Positions 44,636 to 53,543 of a DNA stretch of 64,000 nt are shown here, piece after piece (the first letter of the stretch is position 1; the number at the start of each line of letters is the position of its first letter). The stretch covers positions 37,501-101,500 of the forward strand of contig NZ_CP022985.1 in assembly GCF_003425985.1 (NCBI RefSeq), read 5' to 3'. This stretch comes from Mariniflexile sp. TRM1-10. Lineage in GTDB: Bacteria; Bacteroidota; Bacteroidia; Flavobacteriales; Flavobacteriaceae. Below the pieces are notes generated by a model. That model searched no databases. It saw only the letters and a list, made by a program, of their open reading frames with translations, and had not been told where the DNA came from. A program made the position numbers and the translations under genes.

Positions 44636-44696
44636 GAGATTGGATTTTTAATATTTTACAATTGTAATTGTAAAGATGTTCGTTTCGGTCGAAATC

Positions 44697-44708
44697 GTTT
44701 AAGACATG
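44697..44708 (-). promoter_or_regulatory. Late-gene motif CATGTCTTAAAC, copy 3 (packaging unit)
   Basis: Exact copy, 61 nt before the ATG of the 337-residue gene and 23 bp after a terminator stretch. The terminator-motif-gene order is the same as at the tape measure. Confidence 0.6.
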
Positions 44709-44730
44709 AAACGCCCTTGTTTTTTAGGCA

Positions 44731-44768
44731 TAAAAAAAAGGCTTGAGAAACCACCCTCAAGCCTTTTT
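44731..44768 (-). terminator. Terminator after the 275-residue capsid-region gene
   Basis: On the minus strand GGCTTGAG / CTCAAGCC (8 bp, perfect), followed by a T run of 8. A clear rho-independent terminator. Confidence 0.93.
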
Positions 44769-44793
44769 ACAACTAAACAAAACTAATTCAACA

Positions 44794-45621
44794 TTATGAT
44801 CTCTTCTCTTCTATTAAATAGGTGACAGCACCTGCTTTAAACACTTTTAAACTAATGGTTGCACCTTCTAGAGCTATCCACTGCGTACCGCTAGCCAACA
44901 CCACCGTTACCGCTGTGTGCGCACCTACCGATAAGGTTCCCGGAGAAACACCACCACCACCGATGATAGATACTACTTCGCCATGATCTAAATCAGTAGC
45001 AGCGATATCCAATACTTCGGCAGCTGCAAACGCTGGCAATTGATAAAAGTTTCCACTTGCTTTCAATAAGCTAATGTTATTATCTGCTACAGCTGCTGGA
45101 TCACCAAAGGTTAAAGCGCCTTCATAATAACCTGGCAAAAACTCTACCGGGTTTGGTTGCTCAAACGTTAGCATGTGTTTGGTGCCTTCTTTATTTGATG
45201 TAAACGAAGGATTCAATTTCATTGGCGAACATTTGGTACCATAAGTATTTTTGGTACTGTTTCGGCAGTTTTCTTCAAAAATAACTACAGGACGACCAAG
45301 CCAGTTTTGTATAAGCTCTTTAATTTCTAAAGACTCTCCAGGATGCTCTCCTTTAAAGGTTGCTTTAAACACTTTACCGTCTTCTGGTCCTTCGGTTTCA
45401 AAACCTGCCTCAATCGTTTCAGGGGTCATGTAAATACGTATCATTCTAGCGTTTGCCTTCAATACGTAGTTACCTACTTCTTTTATATTTTTACTATCAC
45501 GTGATGGCCATACATCAATATCATCGGCATCAACAATAGCAACATTAGGCACTTTGGCTTTATAAGCTCCTGGGCTTGTGCCGGTATTGGCTCTAGGAAC
45601 ACTTGTTTTTAAATATGTCAT
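44794..45621 (-). CDS. Phage head-region protein after the capsid gene
   Basis: 275 residues, begins MTYLKTSVPRANTGTSPGAY; beta-rich, with LSVGAHTAVTVVLASGTQW near the end, as seen in phage decoration-type or minor head proteins. Its position directly after the major capsid gene, before a terminator, would fit a head or major tail protein. The 54-bp gap from the capsid gene contains a strong hairpin. No motif is recognised. Confidence 0.55.
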   Translation of the reverse strand: MTYLKTSVPRANTGTSPGAYKAKVPNVAIVDADDIDVWPSRDSKNIKEVGNYVLKANARMIRIYMTPETIEAGFETEGPEDGKVFKATFKGEHPGESLEIKELIQNWLGRPVVIFEENCRNSTKNTYGTKCSPMKLNPSFTSNKEGTKHMLTFEQPNPVEFLPGYYEGALTFGDPAAVADNNISLLKASGNFYQLPAFAAAEVLDIAATDLDHGEVVSIIGGGGVSPGTLSVGAHTAVTVVLASGTQWIALEGATISLKVFKAGAVTYLIEEKRS

Positions 45622-45628
45622 GATTCTT

Positions 45629-45658
45629 ATTTTTTAAAGCCTGCGTGTTACCGCAGGC
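45629..45658 (-). terminator. Hairpin between capsid gene and next gene (attenuator)
   Basis: On the minus strand GCCTGCG, loop GTAACA, CGCAGGC, then TTTAAAAAAT. The stem is strong but the T run is weak, so it may be a partial terminator that keeps capsid transcripts in excess over the next gene. Confidence 0.65.
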
Positions 45659-45674
45659 ATATTATACATTTTTA

Positions 45675-47834
45675 TTAAGCGGCTATGGTTCTAGATTTCT
45701 CTTCCCAAACACCATCTACAAGAATCAATTCTACAAAGTCGCCATCGGCATCCATTACAGCATCGCCAGATACATTAATATTGCCAGGTACATCTTCAAC
45801 AGTCAACGCACTTGCGGCAGCACCCATAATTTTGATCACTTTACCTTCAGTTCCACCTGTAATACTTACTAAAGTAGCAGCACCACCTGTGTATTGGAAT
45901 ACGGTTCCTGCATTAGCATCGACAGTAGTTCCGGAGAAGTTAACCGTTGTGCTAGGAGCAGTTGCCGGAGCAGTTGTACGTTTAATTTCGGTAACCGAAC
46001 CATCGGCAGCGGCTATTAACGTTAACGTACCTCCTGATTTTAGGTCGAACGGCGCATCGCCTGCAAGGTTTATTTTAGCACCATCTGTCACATTAACAGC
46101 TCCTGCTAAAGATGTGTTTCCTTTTATTTTGATGATTTGATTTTCGTAAGTACCGGTAAACTCGGTAATTGCTGTAGCCCAAGCAGCATCAACGGTTAGG
46201 TTGCTGTATTTTGCCGATACTTTTCCTGTTGTATCATCATACACCGGAATAAAATAATCTGCTTTAAACGCTGGAGCATTGTTTGACCAAACCGATTGTA
46301 CTTTAAATTCGTCTGGATCACCATCTTTTACGGTGGTACCTATATGAATTAATCGCACACCTAATTTGTAATCGGCAAAAATGTAAATGATACGTTTAAG
46401 CATTTCGAAATGATACTTGCTTTTTTCTGCAGGTATATTTTCAAGGATTTCAATGTTATCGCTAAAAGTGATAAACATGATATCCAATCCTGAAAAGTCC
46501 GGCATCGCTTCAAAATCGATGTTTGTGTAGTCTTTTGGGTTTTTAGGATATCCTGTATAATCGGTATAGCTACCATGAATTTGCTCATATCTGCGTTTGT
46601 AGGCACGTAACCACTCATCTGACAAATAGAATTTCAAACCTTGCTGAATTCTTACTTCATCCGGTAACGCTTTAATCATGCTGTCTACATAATCGACAAT
46701 ATTTGACGTTGTAGGAAGCCCTAAATCAAACGGTTTTAATTTTTTGGTAACGTTGATGGCTTTCCAAATCTGATATAACAAACCATCTTGACGTTGCATA
46801 AAACTAGCTGCTGTCGTAGCGTTTTCTGGAGTTGCCACATACACACCGCTAATTGTAGACACTCTATCTTCTATACGAGCGCGTTTATCCAATTCTGATA
46901 AAAGGAACTGAACGAAACTCATTTTGTAAGCTTGAGAGCCTTCTTTGTTATAAGAATTCAACCAAGAGCTTTCCATTTTCTGAAGGTTGAAACCTATAAA
47001 TTCGGCATCAATTTGAACTGGGAAAATTTTTCCTTCTTCAGTTTCAATTTTTTGCTTGTTTTTTGGTAACCATGGCAGTTTTCTAGCTTGCGTAATTTCT
47101 GCAGTAACAATGGTACCATCTGATACTCTATCGTCTACATTTAAACGTTTTGGCCAGAAAGAAGGCAGTCCGAAATTATCACGAATTAAAGACGCAATTT
47201 TGTCCGGATTCTCACGATAGAACAGCTCTACATCGCCGTTTAATTTTTCTACTTGGATTTTATCGCTAAAATCGGTCGCATGGTTTGTTAAACCTGCAGC
47301 TCGTTTATTCCAAGGTCTATCGGCAAAAGCATCATAGATTTTAGAAGATCCGAACAAATGAGTCGCTGAATGCTGAATTTTTTCACCTTTCAAGCCTTTA
47401 TCAATGATATCTGCAGGAGTATCACCTTCAGAATTAATAACTAATTTCATGATTTTCTCGTTCATTTCTGTTAACTTTTCCCCAACCTCTTTGTTTACTT
47501 TTTTGAGCTGGTCTGCCAGTGAGACTTCCGCTCCGGGATCGGGATCTGTTATTTGTTTCTTTTCGGCTTCGGTTAAATCTGTTTTGTCTAATAAAGCCTT
47601 TAACTCTTCTTTAGCTGCTTGAACACCAGCGTCGCCTGCAGCTGCATCGGCTATCTCTTTATTGATGCCTTTTAAAACTTCTTCAACACTAAGGTTTTCG
47701 CCTAAAGTTTCCTGAAGCTTTTGTTTTTGGTCATCATCTAGATTGACCCTTCCTTCTACAATTGGCACATTTTCGCCCCAACTAAAAAGGGCCGTCATAA
47801 GCGCAATTGTTCTTGCAAATAATTTAAATTTCAT
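45675..47834 (-). CDS. Major capsid protein with N-terminal scaffold-like domain
   Basis: 719 residues. The N-terminal about 150 residues are Glu/Lys-rich helical (KQKLQETLGENLSVEEVLKG, KQLKKVNKEVGEKLTEMNEK), like a fused scaffold (delta) domain. The middle (about 160-520) has HK97-like features (LNVDDRVSDGTIVTAEI, GFNLQKMESSWLNSYN, SFVQFLLSELDKRARIED). The C-terminal 180 residues (TVDANAGTVFQYTGGAATL) look like a decoration or Ig-like domain. Large size and its place next to the S49 head protease support the call. The first 25 residues are hydrophobic, odd for a capsid protein. Confidence 0.75.
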   Translation of the reverse strand: MKFKLFARTIALMTALFSWGENVPIVEGRVNLDDDQKQKLQETLGENLSVEEVLKGINKEIADAAAGDAGVQAAKEELKALLDKTDLTEAEKKQITDPDPGAEVSLADQLKKVNKEVGEKLTEMNEKIMKLVINSEGDTPADIIDKGLKGEKIQHSATHLFGSSKIYDAFADRPWNKRAAGLTNHATDFSDKIQVEKLNGDVELFYRENPDKIASLIRDNFGLPSFWPKRLNVDDRVSDGTIVTAEITQARKLPWLPKNKQKIETEEGKIFPVQIDAEFIGFNLQKMESSWLNSYNKEGSQAYKMSFVQFLLSELDKRARIEDRVSTISGVYVATPENATTAASFMQRQDGLLYQIWKAINVTKKLKPFDLGLPTTSNIVDYVDSMIKALPDEVRIQQGLKFYLSDEWLRAYKRRYEQIHGSYTDYTGYPKNPKDYTNIDFEAMPDFSGLDIMFITFSDNIEILENIPAEKSKYHFEMLKRIIYIFADYKLGVRLIHIGTTVKDGDPDEFKVQSVWSNNAPAFKADYFIPVYDDTTGKVSAKYSNLTVDAAWATAITEFTGTYENQIIKIKGNTSLAGAVNVTDGAKINLAGDAPFDLKSGGTLTLIAAADGSVTEIKRTTAPATAPSTTVNFSGTTVDANAGTVFQYTGGAATLVSITGGTEGKVIKIMGAAASALTVEDVPGNINVSGDAVMDADGDFVELILVDGVWEEKSRTIAA

Positions 47835-47851
47835 AACTGTTCGATTTTTGA

Positions 47852-48736
47852 TTAATGATTTATACTTGTTTTTAATTCACTCAATACATGTGCTATATTA
47901 ATAGCTTGTTTAAACCCGCCAATGCCGTCTATCATCTTTAAACCAAAGGCTTTATCGGCGTCGAAAGTGGCACCGGTAAGCACTCCAGTTTCTTCTTTTA
48001 ATCCTGGTCTATTCTCTCTTACGGCTGCTTGAAATTTTCGGGCAATAGGTGCTAAATGTTCTTCACGGATTTTATCGTAATTGCCTTTTAAGGCTTCTTG
48101 GAACGCTAAATTTTTATGCTCACTTTCTTTTGGATAGATTTCATGAAACACATAACCTTGGGCTTCCCAGTGTTTTTGTGCGTCTACAAAACTGGAAACT
48201 ACACCTACGCTGCCGAAACGTGCAGAGACATCGTTGTCTGCCATTAAATAATCGCATACGCTTACGGCTGTCCAATAATGCAACGACATACAGGCGTCTG
48301 CCAATCCAACAATAGGTTTTGTTTTTGTTTTTGCGAACTGGATAAAAGGACCAATAGCACTTACAGCTCCTCCAGGACCATCAATATTTAAAATGGTGGC
48401 CTTAATATTTTTATTGTCTTCGGCTTTTTGTAAAGCAGCGACAATTTCATCTGCACCATAAGTGCAAAAATCGCCGTACTTTATAACGGCCCCTACCATA
48501 CTAACCATGGCAATAGAGCCTTCAGGGATAGAGATTCCCCCTTCTGCATTTGGTTTTAACTTGTTTCCGTTTTCGTCAAAAATGGTAAGAATGGACGATG
48601 GATTTGCGGCTTCAGGAAGATTAATAGGAAGCCCTTTCAATAGATTGCTAACCAAGGGCGCTGCACTGGATATAAAATTTACATCGAGTAGCCATTCACC
48701 ACGAAATAAATCGTTTAATAAGGGATTAACTTTCAT
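47852..48736 (-). CDS. S49 family head maturation protease
   Basis: 294 residues related to SppA/ClpP-like S49 peptidases used as prohead proteases. Visible are GPGGAVSAIGPF, then ADACMSLHYWTAVSVCDY (Ser of the active site) and FGSVGVVSSFVDAQKHWEAQGY, the family pattern. It would process the N-terminal scaffold part of the adjacent capsid protein during head maturation. It is 18 bp upstream of the capsid gene and starts 42 nt after a late motif. Confidence 0.85.
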   Translation of the reverse strand: MKVNPLLNDLFRGEWLLDVNFISSAAPLVSNLLKGLPINLPEAANPSSILTIFDENGNKLKPNAEGGISIPEGSIAMVSMVGAVIKYGDFCTYGADEIVAALQKAEDNKNIKATILNIDGPGGAVSAIGPFIQFAKTKTKPIVGLADACMSLHYWTAVSVCDYLMADNDVSARFGSVGVVSSFVDAQKHWEAQGYVFHEIYPKESEHKNLAFQEALKGNYDKIREEHLAPIARKFQAAVRENRPGLKEETGVLTGATFDADKAFGLKMIDGIGGFKQAINIAHVLSELKTSINH

Positions 48737-48778
48737 TTAAACTAATTTTAGGCTAATGTCTAGAATTAGTCTAAATTG

Positions 48779-48790
48779 GTTTAAGACATG
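48779..48790 (-). promoter_or_regulatory. Late-gene motif CATGTCTTAAAC, copy 4 (head unit)
   Basis: Exact copy, 42 nt before the S49 protease start and about 50 bp after the spanin-like gene. It heads the protease-capsid unit. Confidence 0.6.
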
Positions 48791-48838
48791 GAACGAAAGC
48801 GGATTTGCACAATTTGGGATTAAGGAAATTAATAAACC

Positions 48839-49417
48839 TTAATTCAAAAAAGAAGTCTTTTTCTTAATGTAAAATAATACAATAATTATCACGACACCTG
48901 CGATTACAATCCATAACCAAATAGACGTAGTTTTAACATCGCTATCTGCTTTTCGCTTCACAGAATCTTTGGAATCTTCCTTTTTTAATTGACTTTCATT
49001 TTTAGTTTTTGTCTTGTCTTTTTTTGACAAGTCAACTACCAAACTATCCTGCTGTGATGTGATGGTTTTCTCGTTTTTAATAGTGGCGTTTGCCCCTTTA
49101 ATTTTTAGTTTGTTGCCTTTTTCATCTTCTAGAGTTATTGTTTTGCTGGAATCTGCTTGAGTGAGCTCTAAGGTTTGATTATCATTCACTTTAAAAACAC
49201 TTGATCCTTTTTTAGCAAATGAATCTATTTTAATATCGTTGTTGGTGATCTTAATGCCTTTTTGCTCAAGATTTGATATAATGGATTCTTTTTCTCGCTC
49301 AATGGTTTTTTGCTTGGTTTTGCAGCCTAAAATAAATAACATTAATAGCATTATAAAAATATAGCTTAGCCAGACAACAATGGTACCTATGGTGATTTTT
49401 TTAAGGATGCTTTTCAT
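48839..49417 (-). CDS. Unimolecular spanin-like lysis protein
   Basis: 192 residues from ATG 49417 (MKSILKKITIGTIVVWLSYI), one base after the endolysin stop. The N-terminal hydrophobic stretch ends in a lipobox (LFILGC, Cys at about residue 31). A periplasmic, beta/charged middle follows, then a C-terminal transmembrane segment (SIWLWIVIAGVVIIIVLFYI). A lipobox plus a C-terminal anchor is the layout of unimolecular spanins (phage T1 gp11 type), which fuse inner and outer membranes. Placement after holin and endolysin supports this. Confidence 0.65.
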   Translation of the reverse strand: MKSILKKITIGTIVVWLSYIFIMLLMLFILGCKTKQKTIEREKESIISNLEQKGIKITNNDIKIDSFAKKGSSVFKVNDNQTLELTQADSSKTITLEDEKGNKLKIKGANATIKNEKTITSQQDSLVVDLSKKDKTKTKNESQLKKEDSKDSVKRKADSDVKTTSIWLWIVIAGVVIIIVLFYIKKKTSFLN

Positions 49418-49418
49418 A

Positions 49419-49967
49419 TTAAAAATATAAAGTTTTTGTTGACTTTGTCCTATCCACAACTCTAATAGAATTCGGTTTGGTGTTTCTTTCAAGCAAATCT
49501 ATATGAAGCCAACCTGGAGTTATGCTTATATCTTCTAATCGACGAACGCCTAAATGATAAAAAACTTCTGCATTGTTCTTAACAATCAGGAAAAATATCA
49601 ATTCATTTCCTTTAGGGTCAATAGCCATACCTTTTCCATCTGCTTGAATTTTATGCGCTGAAAGCTTGCTACCAATATTACATCTAGATGTTCTTATACC
49701 GCTCCAAATATTAACATTGTCTTTTTCATTTTCTCTTTCTATGATTTGTATAATGTGCGGAATGCTTCTGGTGTCTTTATATTTTAAATATAATTTCCAC
49801 CAGTTATTAATATAAACAGGACTCATGTAATGAAACCTTAGAAGTTGAGCGACTTGAAACAATCTTTCATCAACTAAACTTAAACCATTATCATTGTTGT
49901 TAAAATAAGTATAAGGATCAACGAATTCGTCTAAATAAAAATTTGAGTTAACTTTGATTCTTTCCAT
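49419..49967 (-). CDS. M15-family peptidoglycan endopeptidase (endolysin)
   Basis: 182 residues, zinc D-Ala-D-Ala-type peptidase of the M15A family. Metal and catalytic residues are visible: S103xH105 (KLSAHKI), then GKGMAID (Asp117), and GWLHIDL (His155, Asp157). It cleaves peptide crosslinks in the host cell wall. No signal peptide is present, so release depends on the holin. It lies between the small membrane proteins and the spanin-like gene. Confidence 0.85.
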   Translation of the reverse strand: MERIKVNSNFYLDEFVDPYTYFNNNDNGLSLVDERLFQVAQLLRFHYMSPVYINNWWKLYLKYKDTRSIPHIIQIIERENEKDNVNIWSGIRTSRCNIGSKLSAHKIQADGKGMAIDPKGNELIFFLIVKNNAEVFYHLGVRRLEDISITPGWLHIDLLERNTKPNSIRVVDRTKSTKTLYF

Positions 49968-49969
49968 GT

Positions 49970-50167
49970 TTATTTTTTGAATATATTAAACCAACTTTTA
50001 AAATACCTTTTCCAACTACCTTGATATTTCACATCGACCACATTAATTTTTGTCATTGAAATAAAATACATCACTACAGCTGTTGTAGATATTGCCGAAA
50101 GGAATACAGGTGCCGTTATCCATAAAATTAGCACGCCGAAAAATGAAAATAGATAGTCTGAAAACAT
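49970..50167 (-). CDS. Small two-span membrane protein of the lysis cassette
   Basis: 65 residues: two hydrophobic segments (YLFSFFGVLILWITAPVFL and AISTTAVVMYFISMT) followed by a basic C-terminus. Between holin and endolysin; it could be a second holin or an antiholin. Confidence 0.6.
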   Translation of the reverse strand: MFSDYLFSFFGVLILWITAPVFLSAISTTAVVMYFISMTKINVVDVKYQGSWKRYFKSWFNIFKK

Positions 50168-50169
50168 GT

Positions 50170-50529
50170 TTATTTAAGTTTTTGAAAGAAACGAATAAGT
50201 TTAGATAGGATATACCCGCCTCCTAAACCAGATATCACTGCTAATGTGTGTATCGTCTTGCCTTCTGCGTCCAGCGAAAGGCCTATAAATGATTTTATAG
50301 AATCAAAGCCGATCTCTTTAATCATGGCCAGAACCACAAAAGCAGAAACCAAATGATAAAACGGTTTTACCCATTTGTTTCTAATTATTTCGCCTGATTT
50401 GCCTTGCACTATTTCTTTAGTGCCATACGCACCCATATATAGTAATAGTGCGACTACCGATCCAAGGCATACCCATATCATTGACCAGTCTAAAGTCTGG
50501 TACCAAAATTTGCTGATTGTTTCTTCCAT
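50170..50529 (-). CDS. Putative holin
   Basis: 119 residues with three hydrophobic segments: MIWVCLGSVVALLLYMGAYG, FYHLVSAFVVLAMIKEIG and TLAVISGLGGGYILSKLI. A basic C-terminus (RFFQKLK) follows. Size, topology and position just before the endolysin gene fit a holin that opens the inner membrane at lysis. Family unknown. Confidence 0.7.
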   Translation of the reverse strand: MEETISKFWYQTLDWSMIWVCLGSVVALLLYMGAYGTKEIVQGKSGEIIRNKWVKPFYHLVSAFVVLAMIKEIGFDSIKSFIGLSLDAEGKTIHTLAVISGLGGGYILSKLIRFFQKLK

Positions 50530-50594
50530 GATTTATGATTTTGTGATTTATAAATGTGTTACTTCAAATTCTCCGCTTGTTATGTTTTTGTAAT

Positions 50595-53543
50595 CTAGTA
50601 TAAAACTTCAGTATCTCCTACTCTATAAACAAAAGATACATTATCTACAGTAGGATTAATATTAGTAATTGCTCCAGTGTTAGTGCCAGTATGCACACCA
50701 ATACCAAATGCACCACTACTTGTAAAATCAATAGTTTGTGATGTTGCAGCAATAAACGTACAGTTTATAAACTTTGTGTATCCTCGATGTCCTAAGTACA
50801 TAAACAATCCTGTAGAAGTATCATCCATTATAAAGGTGCAATTATTGAACACTAAGTTTAAGTTTGCATCAAGTTTTGTTCTTAATAAAGCTTGTAGATT
50901 AGCTCCACCATATTGAGTGTTATTTAGATAACCTTCATTAGCATCTATTTCTATTGGAACTTTTACATCTATGTCTTTTACTTTAATAGTATTAAAAGCA
51001 CCTACTCCATCTGTTAACCATTGTGTTAATTCAAAATTAATGAAACCATTAATAACTCCATTTCTTATTCTAAAGTCTTTTTGTACGCCACTCCAAATTC
51101 TTAAACTTCCTTCTATTCTAAAATCCTCTAAATCTGCTGCATATTCAGCCCACCCTAAACGATGTAAATTACTAGGTTGAATTGATAATCCTGTCACTAC
51201 AGTTCCTTTTGAAGTTCCTTTATTGGCTAAAGTTGTGGTTCTATCAGCTCTTAGTCTGTTATTGCCAGTATCATTTATTACAATTGTTCTTAATGATTCG
51301 TCTGCAATAGCCCCGTGATTTGTAACTTTGTCGTTGAAGTCGTATCGGTTGTTATTCCAAACAATATTATTTGTATTAACAATTAAATCATCATTAACCC
51401 ATCCATCATTGAATTTGAATATATTACTATATACATATGTTAAACTATTTCCCCCTCCTGATTGTGAAGTAGTTTCACCAACTTTAGTACCATCATTTAT
51501 TGATGAATTTATTAAATAATTTCCATTAATTAATGAACCACCTTGTCTAGCATAAACCCTACTATAAAATAAATGGTTACCATAAAAATTCATATTAATG
51601 TCTAAATGAACATTTTTATGTTCATAAGTATTACCATATATTTTTAATTGTCTACCATATCCTGTGTCTAAAGCTAAACCTCTAGTATCATGAAATCTTG
51701 GATTCCATGAATTCTGTTTATGCAAGCAATTTGAAATAACACCATTAGACGCCCCTTTTACGATTATGTCACCATTTGCATTATTCCAAAAATGACCTTT
51801 ATCAATCATCCATCCCATAGGATGTTTATGGTCGTCTTCTATATCTAGAGCAAACTGAGGTTCTTGGCCTCCAACATCTCTTATAATAAAGTTCCTTATT
51901 GTAAAGTCTATTCCAGGATTAGAAATACCTTGGCGTCTAGTATGTGAAATTTCAAAATCTTCATACACGTTGCCTATTGCGTAACTTCTACTATTAACAA
52001 AATAGTAGAAATCAGAAATATTTGTACCGTTGTTTTCTACAAGTATTCTATACTTTGCAATAGCTGGTCTATCATCACCCATCACTCTAGGATAATAGCT
52101 TTCATAAGGTATTAAAGTTGGAGACTTTTCAATAAAATTATCATTAACATCATAATACAACATCCAATACTTATAATGCAATAAATCTACGGAAGCCATT
52201 GCATTAGGTGCAAAACTGAACCATTCATGTGGAGTTGGTAATGTTCTAGGAGTAGTTAAATAATAATAATCAGTATTTAAATTATCAGCTACGCCAAATT
52301 CATCAATATATCCATTAGTCAAATGAGCCGTTAATATATTAGACGTTCCATTACCCTGTTGTCCACCTGATATTCCGTCTCCATGAAACTCTGTCATTAC
52401 TATTCCTCCACCAATTTTATTAAAGAAAGTTTTTGAACTCATAAAAAAAGCATGCCCCCATTCATAAGGACTTTGAGTCAATGTAAATGCACTCCCTGTT
52501 GTACCTACATCTATTGCTATGGTAAAATCCACACCTTCTTTATAAAACACAACATTGTTTGCAGTAGCGGTAGCCACATATCCATCTGCTCCTAAATTAG
52601 TATTAATATAATCTGCTATTTCAGTAGCATTTGTATTTGCATTAGAAAGTGTTAATGGTATTACTTCAACTAATGTTTCAAGTGTTGTAATATCCTTATA
52701 TGGGTCAGGAACAGTTATTGTTAATGTAATAGAGGCTGCTGAAGTTGCTGCTGTACTTACAAGAATTTCTCTATTATAACGATGTCTATATCTATCACCT
52801 CTTAAAGTTCCACCAAGTACCTGACTTCCTCTTGTATTATAAAATATATAACGAGCAGTTGAAGGTAAATCATTTGTAATAGTTATAATTTCAACTCCTG
52901 CTTCATGTTTTACGGTTACGTAATCATTACCATTACCCACGAACCATGATACATCATTAGAAGTAGGATAAAAAGGACTATCTAATGCTGAAGGTTGAAC
53001 ACTTGCCCAATACTTACCAGTGTCTTTCTTATTCCAAACCAGAGTTCCTCCGACAGAATTAACAATATCTAATAAATTTTTGCCTACTTGATAATTATCT
53101 GTAGTGTTTAAATTATCATCAATTGCTCCAAAATTGGTAGCAACATAATGTTTTGTTTTAAACGTACCGCTTACCGTGGCGCTAAATAAATCAAATACAG
53201 CATCATCATTTATGAAACTAAATGAAGTGTTATTACCAACAAATGTTCCAACATTCAATACATTACCTCCATTAAGAAAAATAGTTATATTGGCTGGAGC
53301 TGTAAAAGAACCTCCAGCTAAATCAATGTCTGTTTGTATTTCCCATTTTTTATTAGCATTAGCAGCGTTAGGACTTGTAAAATCAGTTGGTGACGTAGGG
53401 ATAAAAACTTTGGTATTTAAACTGATATTGTCTGGAATATTTTTACGCAATATTTTAGTACCCTCTTGGGAAAAACCAAATGAGCTAATTAGCAGTACTA
53501 TAAAAAGTATTTTTTTCATTTTATTTATTTTGAAGTTATTCAT
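50595..53543 (-). CDS. Exported right-handed beta-helix tail-spike-like protein
   Basis: 982 residues (974 from Met9). The N-terminus MKKILFIVLLISSFGFSQ is a clear Sec signal peptide, unusual for a virion protein. The body is an extended beta-helix with many Asn/Gly turns (SNGVISNCLHKQNSWNPRF, NTYEHKNVHLDINMNFYGN). The start resembles tail-spike heads (IPDNISLNTKVFIPTSPTDF). It probably binds or cleaves host surface polysaccharide, or is displayed by the lysogen. The ATG overlaps the upstream 699-residue gene by 8 bp. Confidence 0.7.
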   Translation of the reverse strand: MNNFKINKMKKILFIVLLISSFGFSQEGTKILRKNIPDNISLNTKVFIPTSPTDFTSPNAANANKKWEIQTDIDLAGGSFTAPANITIFLNGGNVLNVGTFVGNNTSFSFINDDAVFDLFSATVSGTFKTKHYVATNFGAIDDNLNTTDNYQVGKNLLDIVNSVGGTLVWNKKDTGKYWASVQPSALDSPFYPTSNDVSWFVGNGNDYVTVKHEAGVEIITITNDLPSTARYIFYNTRGSQVLGGTLRGDRYRHRYNREILVSTAATSAASITLTITVPDPYKDITTLETLVEVIPLTLSNANTNATEIADYINTNLGADGYVATATANNVVFYKEGVDFTIAIDVGTTGSAFTLTQSPYEWGHAFFMSSKTFFNKIGGGIVMTEFHGDGISGGQQGNGTSNILTAHLTNGYIDEFGVADNLNTDYYYLTTPRTLPTPHEWFSFAPNAMASVDLLHYKYWMLYYDVNDNFIEKSPTLIPYESYYPRVMGDDRPAIAKYRILVENNGTNISDFYYFVNSRSYAIGNVYEDFEISHTRRQGISNPGIDFTIRNFIIRDVGGQEPQFALDIEDDHKHPMGWMIDKGHFWNNANGDIIVKGASNGVISNCLHKQNSWNPRFHDTRGLALDTGYGRQLKIYGNTYEHKNVHLDINMNFYGNHLFYSRVYARQGGSLINGNYLINSSINDGTKVGETTSQSGGGNSLTYVYSNIFKFNDGWVNDDLIVNTNNIVWNNNRYDFNDKVTNHGAIADESLRTIVINDTGNNRLRADRTTTLANKGTSKGTVVTGLSIQPSNLHRLGWAEYAADLEDFRIEGSLRIWSGVQKDFRIRNGVINGFINFELTQWLTDGVGAFNTIKVKDIDVKVPIEIDANEGYLNNTQYGGANLQALLRTKLDANLNLVFNNCTFIMDDTSTGLFMYLGHRGYTKFINCTFIAATSQTIDFTSSGAFGIGVHTGTNTGAITNINPTVDNVSFVYRVGDTEVLY

